Shown here in pieces: positions 43,299-52,017 of a stretch of 64,000 nt of DNA. The notes beneath the pieces were generated by a model. It did no database searches and was not told the DNA's origin. It saw only the letters and a program-made list of their open reading frames with translations. Both the position numbers and the translations under genes were made by a program. Every line of letters begins with the position of its first letter. Position 1 is the first letter of the stretch. Source of the stretch: JANWKQ01 sp964624635 (lineage in GTDB: Bacteria > Bacteroidota > Bacteroidia > CAIKAF01); NCBI GenBank assembly GCA_964624635.1, contig CAZUXM010000009.1:6805-70804 (forward strand), given 5' to 3'.

Positions 43299-43308
43299 NN
43301 NNNNNNNN
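43299..43308. other. Assembly gap (10 N)
   Basis: Upstream of the ECF sigma factor, 51 bp before its ATG; the promoter may be in or beyond the gap. Confidence 0.95.
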
Positions 43309-43628
43309 TCGCAAAGGTTTTTTGAATGGAACTTGATTTTTTTTGGAACACAGATTGAAGGATTTTTTAGAAATTATAAAATTTATTTATTTAATTGGGG
43401 CGGCCCCCTCGATTCCCACTTGCCCAAGCTATACCTACTCTGGGCCGGGCTATACGCTATACTCCTCAGCAAGTAGTTAAAACTCCTTGCTTGCGGGGTG
43501 CCGCTTCTATCCCTGCCGCAAATACATAGTTTGTCGAAAAACAATCACAATAAAAACATCTTCTCCTGAAAATATTTTTCGTCGTAGCATAGATGGACAA
43601 TTGTTCATCCCTACAATATAATGGGGAA
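43309..43628. other. Intergenic region with GC-rich repeat-like patch
   Basis: 320 bp without a supported gene. 43396-43520 is GC-rich and atypical (runs such as GGGGCGGCCCCC and GGGCCGGGC), with two related words around GCAAGTAG...CTTGCTTGC. A near-palindrome GATGGACAATTGTTCATC lies at 43592-43609. The patch looks like a dispersed intergenic element. Confidence 0.5.
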
Positions 43629-44153
43629 TTACTTTACATAGATGGTTGAAACAATTTTAGATGTATCGGACTTTGAATCAATTGCTCCGGAAACAAAAAC
43701 TAATTCAGGTATTGAACTGGAAAAGAAAATAAACTGATGTGATTTGAGGGTATCAACCCGTCCAACATTATCATCCATATCCCACCATGTTGTTGCGGTG
43801 GGCAGACTCACCTTATGTCTTAAGAACAAATATTGTTCTCCATACATTCTCGGTTTCTTATAAAAGGAAAATAAAAAACTATCACCATTTTTCACAACAT
43901 ATGCACTACTATCCTGCGCCCAAAAAACATTCGGATGAGTTTCTAATAATTTTTCTACTTTCTTATCATAGCTATAATAAGCAGCATAAAGTTTTTCATA
44001 ATCTTCGCTCAATTGTGCTTTTTCGCGATCAGCTCTATTCAACTGAATTAATAAGTTTTTATTTGAACCATTTAAAAAAAATGTCATCATGCAGAGTATT
44101 ATAATCACCAACACCAAGCCGGCTGTGATAAACTTCCATGTACGTACTTGCAT
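43629..44153 (-). CDS. Membrane-anchored coiled-coil protein, function unknown
   Basis: 174 residues. An N-terminal membrane helix (WKFITAGLVLVIIILCMMTF) is followed by a coiled-coil segment (about residues 33-70; LIQLNRADREKAQLSEDYEK) and a beta-rich C-terminal domain (RMYGEQYLFLRHKV, HQFIFFSSSIPELVFVSGAI). Topology: inside-out anchor with the domain in the periplasm. No family recognised. Divergent from ilvE. Confidence 0.6.
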   Translation of the reverse strand: MQVRTWKFITAGLVLVIIILCMMTFFLNGSNKNLLIQLNRADREKAQLSEDYEKLYAAYYSYDKKVEKLLETHPNVFWAQDSSAYVVKNGDSFLFSFYKKPRMYGEQYLFLRHKVSLPTATTWWDMDDNVGRVDTLKSHQFIFFSSSIPELVFVSGAIDSKSDTSKIVSTIYVK

Positions 44154-44257
44154 ATATTAACAACTTATTATTACAAAATAACAAATAAAACCCAATTTAA
44201 AGGTAAAAAATGGTAAATTGTATTAGGATTGTAATATTATTTATTTTTATTTGCGCT

Positions 44258-45334
44258 ATGAGTACAACATCTGGCATTTTGGATATAGAGATCGTAAAAA
44301 ATTCCCAATCAAAAATTAAAGAAATTGATTTTAAAAATCTTGCCTTTGGTAAGAATTTTTCTGATCATATGTTGATGGCAGATTTTGCCAACGGACAATG
44401 GAATGATTTCAGAATAATTCCTTTTGGAAATTTTGAAATCCACCCAAGCATGGCATCCTTACATTATGGCCAAGCTTTGTTTGAAGGCTTAAAAGCATAT
44501 CGTAGCCCTGAAGGTGATATATTGTTATTTCGCCCAATAGAAAATGCACGTCGTATGAATCGTTCTGCCGAACGCTTATGTATGGCTCAGTTGCCCGAAG
44601 AAATGTTCATGGAAGCATTAACCAGCTATCTTGACATTGAACGTGATTGGGTAAGTGCTGAAGAAGGATGTTCATTATATATTCGTCCATTCATGTTTAG
44701 TACCGAAGCGTTTTTAGGTGTAAAACCCAGTGATAATTATCGTTTTATGATTATTACTTCTCCTGTAGGAAATTATTATGACGGAGCTATCAAGGTAAAA
44801 GTAGAAATGCATTATACCCGTGCAGCACGTGGAGGTACAGGACAAGCTAAAGCCGCAGGAAACTATGCAGCTGCGCTATATCCTGCCAAATTAGGTCAGG
44901 ATCAGGGATACCGTCAATTAGTATGGACAGATGCTGCTGAACATAAATACATTGAAGAATCAGGTACCATGAATATATTTTTTATGATGGATGGTAAATT
45001 GATTACACCTACCCTTGATTCAGGTACTATATTATCAGGTGTTACCCGTGACAGCGTGATTCAGATTGCCAAAAAATGGGGAATTACCGTTGAAGAGAGA
45101 AAAATAAGTACTGATGAGGTGGTAGATGCCATCAAATCAAAAAAACTCACTGAAGTATTTGGCGCAGGTACTGCAGCCACTATAGCTCAAATAAAACTCA
45201 TGAATATTGGAGATGTTGATTATGACCTCCCTGAAGTAGAAACCCGTGAGTTCTCTAATAAAGTCTCTCAATTTTTATCTGATCTTCGTACCGGAAAAAT
45301 AGACGATCCTTTTGGTTGGGTCGTAAGGATTTGA
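44258..45334 (+). CDS. ilvE: Branched-chain amino acid aminotransferase
   Basis: 358 residues from ATG 44258 (an upstream in-frame ATG at 44210 would add a hydrophobic leader and is not expected for this cytoplasmic enzyme). PLP-dependent fold type IV: SLHYGQALFEGLKAYRSPEG, then the PLP-lysine region GTGQAKAAGNYAAALYPAKL, EESGTMNIFFMMDG and SGVTRDSVIQIAKKWGI. It converts 2-ketoacids to Val, Leu and Ile and back. An AT-rich hairpin at its stop separates it from the channel-like gene 28 bp downstream. Confidence 0.95.
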   Translation: MSTTSGILDIEIVKNSQSKIKEIDFKNLAFGKNFSDHMLMADFANGQWNDFRIIPFGNFEIHPSMASLHYGQALFEGLKAYRSPEGDILLFRPIENARRMNRSAERLCMAQLPEEMFMEALTSYLDIERDWVSAEEGCSLYIRPFMFSTEAFLGVKPSDNYRFMIITSPVGNYYDGAIKVKVEMHYTRAARGGTGQAKAAGNYAAALYPAKLGQDQGYRQLVWTDAAEHKYIEESGTMNIFFMMDGKLITPTLDSGTILSGVTRDSVIQIAKKWGITVEERKISTDEVVDAIKSKKLTEVFGAGTAATIAQIKLMNIGDVDYDLPEVETREFSNKVSQFLSDLRTGKIDDPFGWVVRI

Positions 45335-45351
45335 TATACTTGTTATATCAA
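45331..45351. terminator. AT-rich hairpin at the ilvE stop
   Basis: TTGATATA (45331-45338) and TATATCAA (45344-45351) are perfect inverted copies with a 5-nt loop. It includes the stop codon. Weak stem with no T-run, so termination is uncertain. Confidence 0.4.
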
Positions 45352-45362
45352 TTTATCTGTGT

Positions 45363-46328
45363 ATGAAAAGACTTACTATAGCCTTCATGGCTGTGGTGTG
45401 TATCTTAAGCAACGCCTTTGCTCAGGATGAAGCACCCATTGAAAAAGACACTGTTAAGCTGGGAATTTATTTCACCTCTATTTATGATTTGAACCTGGCC
45501 GAAAAATCATTTACCACTGATTTCTGGATTTGGTATAACTATACCAACGATAGTATTAATCCATTAGAAAGTGTAGAAATATCCAATGCCAAAGAATTTG
45601 AATTCATGTCAGATGATATTGAAAAAGTAGGCAACATTAATTGGGCTACACATAAATGTAAAGCCACCGTAAAAAAAGAATTTAACCTTAAAAATTTTCC
45701 GTTTGACAAACAGGAATTCCATATTGAGATAGAAGATGCTATATATGACAGTGAGCAACTTATTTATATTGCAGATATAAAAAATTCAAAATATGATAAG
45801 AACATTAAACTGGATGAGTGGCGGATCAAATCATTTAAAGTAGAGCAACTTGAAAAAGAATATGAAACTACGTATGGTAATCCTGAATTAGAAGGCTCAA
45901 GTACTTACCCCGGATTAAGAGCTTCGTTTATATTGGAAAGAGATGGTGTAGGATTATTCTTTAAATTATTTATTGGAATTTATGTGGCTTATCTTATCTC
46001 CTTGTCCGTGTTTTTTATGGGTCCTGAAAATCCTGAACGTTTCGGAATGATTGTGGGTGCTTTGTTTGCCGGAGTAGCTAATAAATACATTGTGGAGTCA
46101 TTAATGCCACAAACAATTATGCTTACTTTGCCTGATAAGATTCACAATCTAACTTTCATATACATTATGTTCCATCTGGCAATTACTGTATTGGCATATA
46201 GATTAAGTGTAAAAGAAAAAATGAAGTTAGGATGGAGAATTGATATTGCTTGTTTTATTTTATCTATAGGTAGTTTTATTGCTATCAACTGGATTTGGGT
46301 TGCACAAGCCATTGCTCAAACGCGATAA
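45363..46328 (+). CDS. Pentameric ligand-gated ion channel-like (Cys-loop receptor superfamily) protein
   Basis: 321 residues. Signal peptide (about 1-20, ending NAFAQ), then an extracellular beta domain to residue 195. It contains FPFDKQEFHIEIE at 112-124 (the FPFD apex of prokaryotic pLGICs) and DEWRIKSF at 151-158, the counterpart of DEWWIRG in ELIC. Four helices follow: M1 about 198-219, M2 about 226-247 (GALFAGVANKYIVESLMP), M3 about 263-282 and M4 about 293-313. The layout and the extracellular motifs match ELIC/GLIC, while M2 is diverged. It would sit in the inner membrane with the ligand domain in the periplasm. Ligand and ion are unknown. Confidence 0.8.
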   Translation: MKRLTIAFMAVVCILSNAFAQDEAPIEKDTVKLGIYFTSIYDLNLAEKSFTTDFWIWYNYTNDSINPLESVEISNAKEFEFMSDDIEKVGNINWATHKCKATVKKEFNLKNFPFDKQEFHIEIEDAIYDSEQLIYIADIKNSKYDKNIKLDEWRIKSFKVEQLEKEYETTYGNPELEGSSTYPGLRASFILERDGVGLFFKLFIGIYVAYLISLSVFFMGPENPERFGMIVGALFAGVANKYIVESLMPQTIMLTLPDKIHNLTFIYIMFHLAITVLAYRLSVKEKMKLGWRIDIACFILSIGSFIAINWIWVAQAIAQTR

Positions 46329-46335
46329 AATAAAA

Positions 46336-46377
46336 ATCCTGACGTTCGCCTTTGGCGAAGTCAGGATAATTTTTTTT
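46336..46377 (+). terminator. Intrinsic terminator
   Basis: ATCCTGAC and TTCGCC (46336-46350, one bulged G) pair with GGCGAA and GTCAGGAT (46354-46367), followed by a run of eight T. Lies after the channel-like gene and, on the other strand, after the RRM gene. Confidence 0.9.
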
Positions 46378-46411
46378 AAGTTGCAAAAAAGTAAGTTGCC
46401 TGGGGAAAATT

Positions 46412-46702
46412 TTAATGTCTGTCTGAATTAAAATTTCTTCTGGGTTTAAAAGAAGATTTTTCCTTTGGAATGGCCTTTTTTACTACCATAGCCCTTCCGC
46501 TAAACTCGGTACCATTCAAATCTTCAATGGCCTTGTTAGCTTCATCATCGTTTGGCATTTCTACAAATGCAAAACCTTTACTGCGGCCACTCATAGAATC
46601 CTTAATTAATTTTGCAGATTCTACCTGACCTTTACTTGAGAATAACTCAAGAATTTGTTCTTCCGAAACCTTGAAATCAAGATTTCCTACATAGATGTTC
46701 AT
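46412..46702 (-). CDS. RRM-domain RNA-binding protein
   Basis: 96 residues made of one RNA recognition motif plus a basic tail. RNP2 is IYVGNL (3-8) and RNP1 is KGFAFVEM (43-50); the tail is FKPRRNFNSDRH. Small single-RRM proteins of this type are abundant in Bacteroidota and cyanobacteria; roles as RNA chaperones or post-transcriptional regulators have been proposed. It lies in its own transcription unit. Confidence 0.93.
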   Translation of the reverse strand: MNIYVGNLDFKVSEEQILELFSSKGQVESAKLIKDSMSGRSKGFAFVEMPNDDEANKAIEDLNGTEFSGRAMVVKKAIPKEKSSFKPRRNFNSDRH

Positions 46703-46844
46703 AAAACAAAGAATAAAATTAATAATGATTGATTGGGTTTTTCACTCCTTTCAAGAACCAATATAATATAATTCAACCAACTTTTGTAAAAAACAACCAA
46801 AAACTGTCGGTTTTTACTTAAATTTAGCCATCTAAACCCTGTAG

Positions 46845-47225
46845 ATGCAACGATTAGCAATATTCGTCTTCATTTCAATTTTCATCTGCTCTTGCGGCAA
46901 GTCAAACTTTATGCAGCAGATTCAGGGTACCTGGAAAGTAACGGAGGTAAATTATATCTATGAAAGTCATACCCAAACCTACTACCCTAATGAACAACTA
47001 TTTGTTTTTGAAAATAACAACTATGAGCATTGGCAGAATGGTGTTATTGCCGAAAATGGCAACTTTAGTGTAAACCCCAAAGTGACCCAAATCCAATTCT
47101 TTTCTGATCAGGGAGGAAGTTATACTTATTATATCATAGATAGAAACGAGAACACCCAACATTGGAAAAGTAAGGCGAAGCTCATTGATTTTTATCTGGA
47201 TTTTAAGTTAGAAAAAATAGACTAG
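46845..47225 (+). CDS. Lipocalin-like lipoprotein
   Basis: 126 residues. LAIFVFISIFICSCGKS gives a lipobox at about Cys17. The mature part begins MQQIQGTWKVTEVNYIYES (GxW signature of lipocalin-like folds) and continues in strands to LIDFYLDFKLEKID. Function unknown. Its stop lies 1 bp before the end of the convergent trhO. Confidence 0.68.
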   Translation: MQRLAIFVFISIFICSCGKSNFMQQIQGTWKVTEVNYIYESHTQTYYPNEQLFVFENNNYEHWQNGVIAENGNFSVNPKVTQIQFFSDQGGSYTYYIIDRNENTQHWKSKAKLIDFYLDFKLEKID

Positions 47226-47226
47226 G

Positions 47227-48279
47227 TTATTCTTTGACCGGCATTTTAAATTTTTTCTCTGAAGGATCTTTGGGCCATCTGCCTTTTTTAAAAATATTCG
47301 ACCCAAAATTGGTTCCTTTTCGTAATTCTTTTTGTTGTTCAAAAGGTAAATGAATAAATTCTTTACACTCATCACTGCAACAGCCTTCAAATTTATCAGC
47401 ACAATTTTTACATTGAATAAACAATAAATGGCAGGCAGGATTTAAACAGTTGGTATGGTCATCACAGGCTTCTCCGCATTGATGACAATTAGAAATAATA
47501 TCTTCCGTAATCCGTTCACCTAGTCTTTCATCAAATACAAAGTTCTTTCCAATAAACTTATTAGGAATACCCTTTTCTTTAGCCACATTGGTATAGTGAA
47601 TAATACCTCCCTCTAAATGATATACATTTTCAAATCCTTTATATTTCATGTAAGCGGATGCTTTTTCGCAACGAATACCTCCGGTACAATACATAATAAT
47701 GTTTTTGCCCTTATTATCCTTCATCATATCCACGGCCATCGGTAATTGATCTCTAAATGCATCTGATGGAACTTCAATCGCATTATCAAAATGACCTACT
47801 TCATACTCATAATGATTACGCATGTCAATCAAAATAGTATTCGGGTCTTCCGTCAACTGATTAAACTCTTCAGCATTGAGATATTTTCCGGTATTGGTAA
47901 TATCAAATTGGGGGTCTGTAATTCCATCAGCAACAATCCTGTCACGAACTTTGATAATGAGTTTTACAAATGATTTGCTGTTTTGTTCAACGGCAATATT
48001 TAAACGAATACCTTTAAGGAATGGATATGAATATAGGTACTCTCTAAATTTATCTACGTTGGGCTCAGGACAATTAATTTGTGCATTGATCCCTTCTTTG
48101 GCAACATACACCCTTCCTAGCACTCCAAGGTTCGCTAAGTTTTGATATAATTCATCTCTCCAAGCAACTGGATCATCAATATGGGCATATTGATAAAATG
48201 AAATGGTTATCCTTTTAAAAGGTTCCTGCTCAATTTTTTTCAGCAGGGTTTGTTTATCATACTTGTTATACAGTTGCAT
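47227..48279 (-). CDS. trhO: tRNA uridine(34) hydroxylase TrhO (rhodanese family)
   Basis: 350 residues, full length. N-terminal YceA-type domain (QYAHIDDPVAWRDELYQNL, GVLGRVYVAKEGINAQINCP), then a rhodanese domain with the catalytic Cys in IIMYCTGGIRCEKASAYMKY. A Cys-rich C-terminus (NCHQCGEACDDHTNC, QCKNCADKFEGCCSDEC) is probably zinc binding. In E. coli the orthologue makes 5-hydroxyuridine at position 34 of tRNAs using O2 and prephenate-derived chemistry. Cytoplasmic; start at ATG 48279. Confidence 0.93.
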   Translation of the reverse strand: MQLYNKYDKQTLLKKIEQEPFKRITISFYQYAHIDDPVAWRDELYQNLANLGVLGRVYVAKEGINAQINCPEPNVDKFREYLYSYPFLKGIRLNIAVEQNSKSFVKLIIKVRDRIVADGITDPQFDITNTGKYLNAEEFNQLTEDPNTILIDMRNHYEYEVGHFDNAIEVPSDAFRDQLPMAVDMMKDNKGKNIIMYCTGGIRCEKASAYMKYKGFENVYHLEGGIIHYTNVAKEKGIPNKFIGKNFVFDERLGERITEDIISNCHQCGEACDDHTNCLNPACHLLFIQCKNCADKFEGCCSDECKEFIHLPFEQQKELRKGTNFGSNIFKKGRWPKDPSEKKFKMPVKE

Positions 48280-48479
48280 GCTGTACTTTTTTAAGTGATT
48301 AACTAAAGTAAATTAATGTACAAATATACCAATTGTTAACGGAGCTTGCAATGATAAATAGGATAGTATTTAATTTCCTGGTATTTTGAATAGAACGCGG
48401 ATAACACGGATAAGGCGGATTTGCGCAGATATTTACACCTTCAATTTAGCTGTAAAACTATTAAACAGAACAATTTTAC

Positions 48480-48487
48480 TATGTTTG
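48480..48487 (+). promoter_or_regulatory. -7 box upstream of the threonine dehydrogenase gene
   Basis: TATGTTTG matches TAnnTTTG, with the transcription start expected near 48493 and the ATG at 48507. The -33 TTG is not clear. Confidence 0.45.
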
Positions 48488-48506
48488 TAGCCTTACATCT
48501 CTCTAT

Positions 48507-49451
48507 ATGGCAAGTGACACGATACTCATTTTAGGTTCAGGAGGACAAATAGGCACTGAACTGGTAACCGCCCTTAGAAAAATTCATGGTAGTGACCGGG
48601 TCATCGAATCAGACATTAAAGAAGATTCCAATGCAGATGGGCCTTACGAGGTTATCAATGTATTAGATAAAGACCGGATTTTTGAGGTAATAAAAAAACA
48701 TAAGGTAACCCAGGTATATTTACTTGCGGCTATGTTGAGTGCAACTGCCGAGAAGTTTCCGGAAAAAGGATGGCAACTTAATATGGAATCTTTATTCCAT
48801 GTTTTAAATCTTGCCAAAGAAAAACATATAGGGCAAATATATTGGCCAAGTAGTATTGCTGCCTTTGGTCCTACCACTCCTAAAGAAGATACACCACAAC
48901 ATACCATTACTGAACCTTCTACCATTTATGGAATTTCAAAACTGGCAGGTGAGCTTTGGTGCGAATGGTACAATAAAAAACATGGAGTTGATGTTCGCAG
49001 TATTCGTTATCCGGGTTTGATTAGTTATACGGCCCCTCCCGGTGGAGGAACAACTGATTATGCTGTAGATATTTTTCACCAAGCTATAAAAACAGGTACG
49101 TATAATTGTTTTTTAAGCGCAGGAACCATGTTGCCTATGATGTATATGCCTGATGCCATTAGAGCTACCATTGAAATTATGCAGGCTCCTGCAGAAAATA
49201 TAAAGTTAAGATCTGGATATAATCTAGCTGCATTTAGTTTTACCCCGTCACAAATTGCCCATGAAATTCGCCAGCATATACCTGATTTTCAGGTAACCTA
49301 TGAGCCTGATTTTCGTCAAGCCATTGCTGATTCATGGCCGCAAAGCATTGATGACAGTGCTGCCAGAAATGATTGGGGTTGGAAACACGACTATAAATTA
49401 AAAGACATGGTAGCAGATATGCTAATTAATTTGCGAAAAGTAGTAAATTGA
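48507..49451 (+). CDS. SDR-type L-threonine 3-dehydrogenase
   Basis: 314 residues. Rossmann motif GSGGQIGTELV near the N-terminus, the SSIAAFGP strand, and the catalytic Tyr/Lys in STIYGISKLAGELW. Characteristic blocks are RYPGLISYTAPPGGGTTDYA, PMMYMPDAIRATIEIM and GYNLAAFSFTP. These match the short-chain L-threonine dehydrogenases of Bacteroidota and animals (GALE-like), not the zinc-dependent Tdh of E. coli. It oxidises L-Thr with NAD+ to 2-amino-3-ketobutyrate, which a partner lyase splits to glycine and acetyl-CoA; that lyase is not in the window. Confidence 0.92.
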   Translation: MASDTILILGSGGQIGTELVTALRKIHGSDRVIESDIKEDSNADGPYEVINVLDKDRIFEVIKKHKVTQVYLLAAMLSATAEKFPEKGWQLNMESLFHVLNLAKEKHIGQIYWPSSIAAFGPTTPKEDTPQHTITEPSTIYGISKLAGELWCEWYNKKHGVDVRSIRYPGLISYTAPPGGGTTDYAVDIFHQAIKTGTYNCFLSAGTMLPMMYMPDAIRATIEIMQAPAENIKLRSGYNLAAFSFTPSQIAHEIRQHIPDFQVTYEPDFRQAIADSWPQSIDDSAARNDWGWKHDYKLKDMVADMLINLRKVVN

Positions 49452-49456
49452 TCTAA

Positions 49457-50281
49457 TTACACCTTAAGATCTTTTTTCATATATACCATAAACGTCGCGA
49501 TAGATGCACTAATTATGATAATTAAACTTAAAACTGCATATATCGGATCATAACCTGACTTTAAAATTGAAGCCGGCTCTGCATATTGATAGGGAGATAG
49601 AAATCGTAAAAATGATACTTTATCTACCATTTTTGACAACATCCCAACAATATAGGTAATAAAAAACAAACCGAAGAATGCACCTGTTGCATGGGTTGGA
49701 TTTTTGATTATTGCAGACAACAAAAAACCAACCGACATGTATACCACGGATGTAATAAATCCGGCCATCGACATTAATTTAATTTTATTGATAACGCTCA
49801 TTGGATCCTGCTCATTCGTCGAAAAAATTAAACAAGTAGCAACAGAAACAATGGTAGTTACTATAACCAACAATGTTAACATCAAAAGATGAGATACCAT
49901 TTTCGCCTTCACAATCATTGATCTTGTAATGGGACGTGCATATAAAAGCTCAATGGTTCCTTCTCCTTCCTCTTTAATGAGTGAATTAGTTCCGTACATA
50001 GCAGCAAAAATGCATAAAGCCATTAAAATATTTTGATATACAGATGCAAAATAATTAGTAACCGATGACAGGTTCGTAAATAATTCCATGTCAAAGGACT
50101 TTCTCATACTTTCAGGCATAGCATCCATTTTTGCTTTCATAATATCTTGCATACTACTATTTTGCAAAAAAGGAAAAAACATCATTAATAAAATGGTTAT
50201 TAAAGAAACTATAATGGACCAAATCAATAATGACCGAAAATTTCTTTTGATTTCAAATTGTACAATATTTTTCATGATCAT
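49457..50281 (-). CDS. ABC-2 type transporter permease
   Basis: 274 residues with six membrane helices (for example SLLIWSIIVSLITILLMMFF and AGFITSVVYMSVGFLLSAI). Conserved YGTNSLIKEEGEGTIELLYA and PITRSMIVKAK identify the ABC-2 family (linearmycin/gliding-type exporters). Paired with the ATPase immediately upstream, it should form a homodimeric exporter; substrate unknown. Start at ATG 50281 or the ATG two codons later (50275). Confidence 0.9.
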   Translation of the reverse strand: MIMKNIVQFEIKRNFRSLLIWSIIVSLITILLMMFFPFLQNSSMQDIMKAKMDAMPESMRKSFDMELFTNLSSVTNYFASVYQNILMALCIFAAMYGTNSLIKEEGEGTIELLYARPITRSMIVKAKMVSHLLMLTLLVIVTTIVSVATCLIFSTNEQDPMSVINKIKLMSMAGFITSVVYMSVGFLLSAIIKNPTHATGAFFGLFFITYIVGMLSKMVDKVSFLRFLSPYQYAEPASILKSGYDPIYAVLSLIIIISASIATFMVYMKKDLKV

Positions 50282-50283
50282 TA

Positions 50284-51153
50284 TTAATTATAATATTTAG
50301 TAAACTCCTGTTCAATACCCGGTTTCACAATTTCAATACTTTCTATATTAAACTCAGCCAATTTTTTAATCATCCGATCCGGGTTGCCTGTATATTCGAT
50401 GATATATCCCTGTTGATTTGCTTCGAAATATTCAACCCCTTTCATTGTCTTAATATCGGCTAGGTTATTGGGTGAGCTTATTCTTATTCTCAATTTATTT
50501 GATGATATAGAATTGATATCCTTAACATCAATAATTTTTCCACTCTTAATTACTGCCACCTTTTTGCAGAAATGTTGTACTTCAGATAGATTATGACTAG
50601 AGAAAAATATGGTTGCTCCGTTTTTGTTTTCTTCAGCTAAGGTTTTTAGAAGTCGGTCTTGCATTAATGGATCTAAACCATTGGTCGGCTCGTCCAGAAT
50701 CACCAACTGAGGGTTAAACAACAATGCTTGCACTATAGCCACCTTTTTTTTATTTCCCAATGATAGCTCCTTCATTTTTTTATTCATATCCACCTCAAAA
50801 ACTTCGCATAAGTTCTTCATCTTAGCCTTATCAGCTTGAGGATAAAACCGGGAAGTATAATTGAGTATATCCACCACCTTTACATTGTTATAATAACGAA
50901 TTTCGCTTGGAACGTAACCAGTAATCTTTTTAATTTCCAAGGTTTGGGAAACACAATCCTTACCCATCATTTTTAATGAGCCCGAGGAAGGGAAAATAAA
51001 ATTCAACAGACTACGAATAGTGGTTGATTTACCCGCCCCATTAGGACCTATAAAACCAAAAATATCACCAACGTCTATGCTTAAGTTCATATTTGAAACT
51101 GCATAAGATGTCCCAAATTTTTTTGAGAAATCTGAAATTTCGATCGCCTTCAT
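50284..51153 (-). CDS. ABC transporter ATP-binding protein
   Basis: 289 residues. Walker A GPNGAGKST, signature LSLGNKKKVAIVQALLFN, Walker B LVILDEPTNGLDP, and the switch His in FFSSHNLSEVQHF. The C-terminal extension (about 215-289, RIRISSPNNLADIKTM) is typical of the CcmA/drug-export subgroup. First gene of the pair; stop and permease start are 2 bp apart. The thioesterase and PPTase genes lie divergent upstream, so the exporter might move a natural product, but this is inference only. Confidence 0.94.
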   Translation of the reverse strand: MKAIEISDFSKKFGTSYAVSNMNLSIDVGDIFGFIGPNGAGKSTTIRSLLNFIFPSSGSLKMMGKDCVSQTLEIKKITGYVPSEIRYYNNVKVVDILNYTSRFYPQADKAKMKNLCEVFEVDMNKKMKELSLGNKKKVAIVQALLFNPQLVILDEPTNGLDPLMQDRLLKTLAEENKNGATIFFSSHNLSEVQHFCKKVAVIKSGKIIDVKDINSISSNKLRIRISSPNNLADIKTMKGVEYFEANQQGYIIEYTGNPDRMIKKLAEFNIESIEIVKPGIEQEFTKYYN

Positions 51154-51321
51154 AAGTCAATAAATTTTAGATCAAATTAAACGTAATAGGATGTTTTCCT
51201 CCAAATAATTAACTTATTTTTCAACTCCTTTGTTAGTCTAAAACAAACTGGAAAAACAAGGCTATTTTACTCCTCACCAGCCAATTATCTATTGTAAAGA
51301 ATTAGTAGTTATATTTGTCCC

Positions 51322-52017
51322 ATGAAAGATTTCACCTTGTTCATGCTTCCGTTTGGGGGGGGTAACGAAACCAGTTACCAAAAGTTTGAGCAATACCTGG
51401 ATAAAAACATTATTGTACTCAATGCTGAAGCTCCGGGCAAAGGAAGAAGAATAAAAGAACCCATTTTAAAAAATCTATATTTAATATCAGATGCTTATTT
51501 TGATCAGTTTAAAGACAAGATAAAAGAACCTTATGCTATATACGGACATAGTATGGGAGCTTATATAGGCCATCTCATGATACAACGTATCATGGATGAA
51601 AAACTCCCTTTACCCAAACATTTTTTTGTTACCAGTAAAATAGCTCCATCAAGAAACTACAATAAAAAAAGAAGTATTTATACCAACGAACAGTTCGTAA
51701 AACATTTAAAGGATCTGAAAGGAATGCCTGATGCGATTTTGGAGAATGAGGAACTGTTGCAAATATTTTTACCTATCATTCGTAGTGATTTTGATGCATT
51801 GGATCAATATAAATACCGTTCGAAAGAACCGTATCCTGTAGATATGACTATGATTTGCGGAAGCCAGGAAGATGTACCGGATGACCAACTTACTGATTGG
51901 AATAAAGAAACCAGTGGTGAATTTATTTTTGAACGCTGGGAAGGTCACCATTTCTGGATTTTTGATCACCTGCCTGCATTATGTAAAAGAATTAATCAAA
52001 CACTTGAAAAATATTAA
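51322..52017 (+). CDS. Type II thioesterase (surfactin-synthase/GrsT-like)
   Basis: 231 residues, the size of stand-alone TEII enzymes. The alpha/beta hydrolase with GHSMG nucleophile (IYGHSMGAYIGHLM), the oxyanion strand LPFGGGNETSYQKF, Asp in CGSQEDVPDDQLTDW and catalytic His in GHHFWIF. It removes misprimed acyl groups from carrier proteins of NRPS or PKS lines. The stop overlaps the PPTase ATG (TAATG), so the two are co-translated. No carrier-protein megasynthase is in the window. Confidence 0.9.
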   Translation: MKDFTLFMLPFGGGNETSYQKFEQYLDKNIIVLNAEAPGKGRRIKEPILKNLYLISDAYFDQFKDKIKEPYAIYGHSMGAYIGHLMIQRIMDEKLPLPKHFFVTSKIAPSRNYNKKRSIYTNEQFVKHLKDLKGMPDAILENEELLQIFLPIIRSDFDALDQYKYRSKEPYPVDMTMICGSQEDVPDDQLTDWNKETSGEFIFERWEGHHFWIFDHLPALCKRINQTLEKY

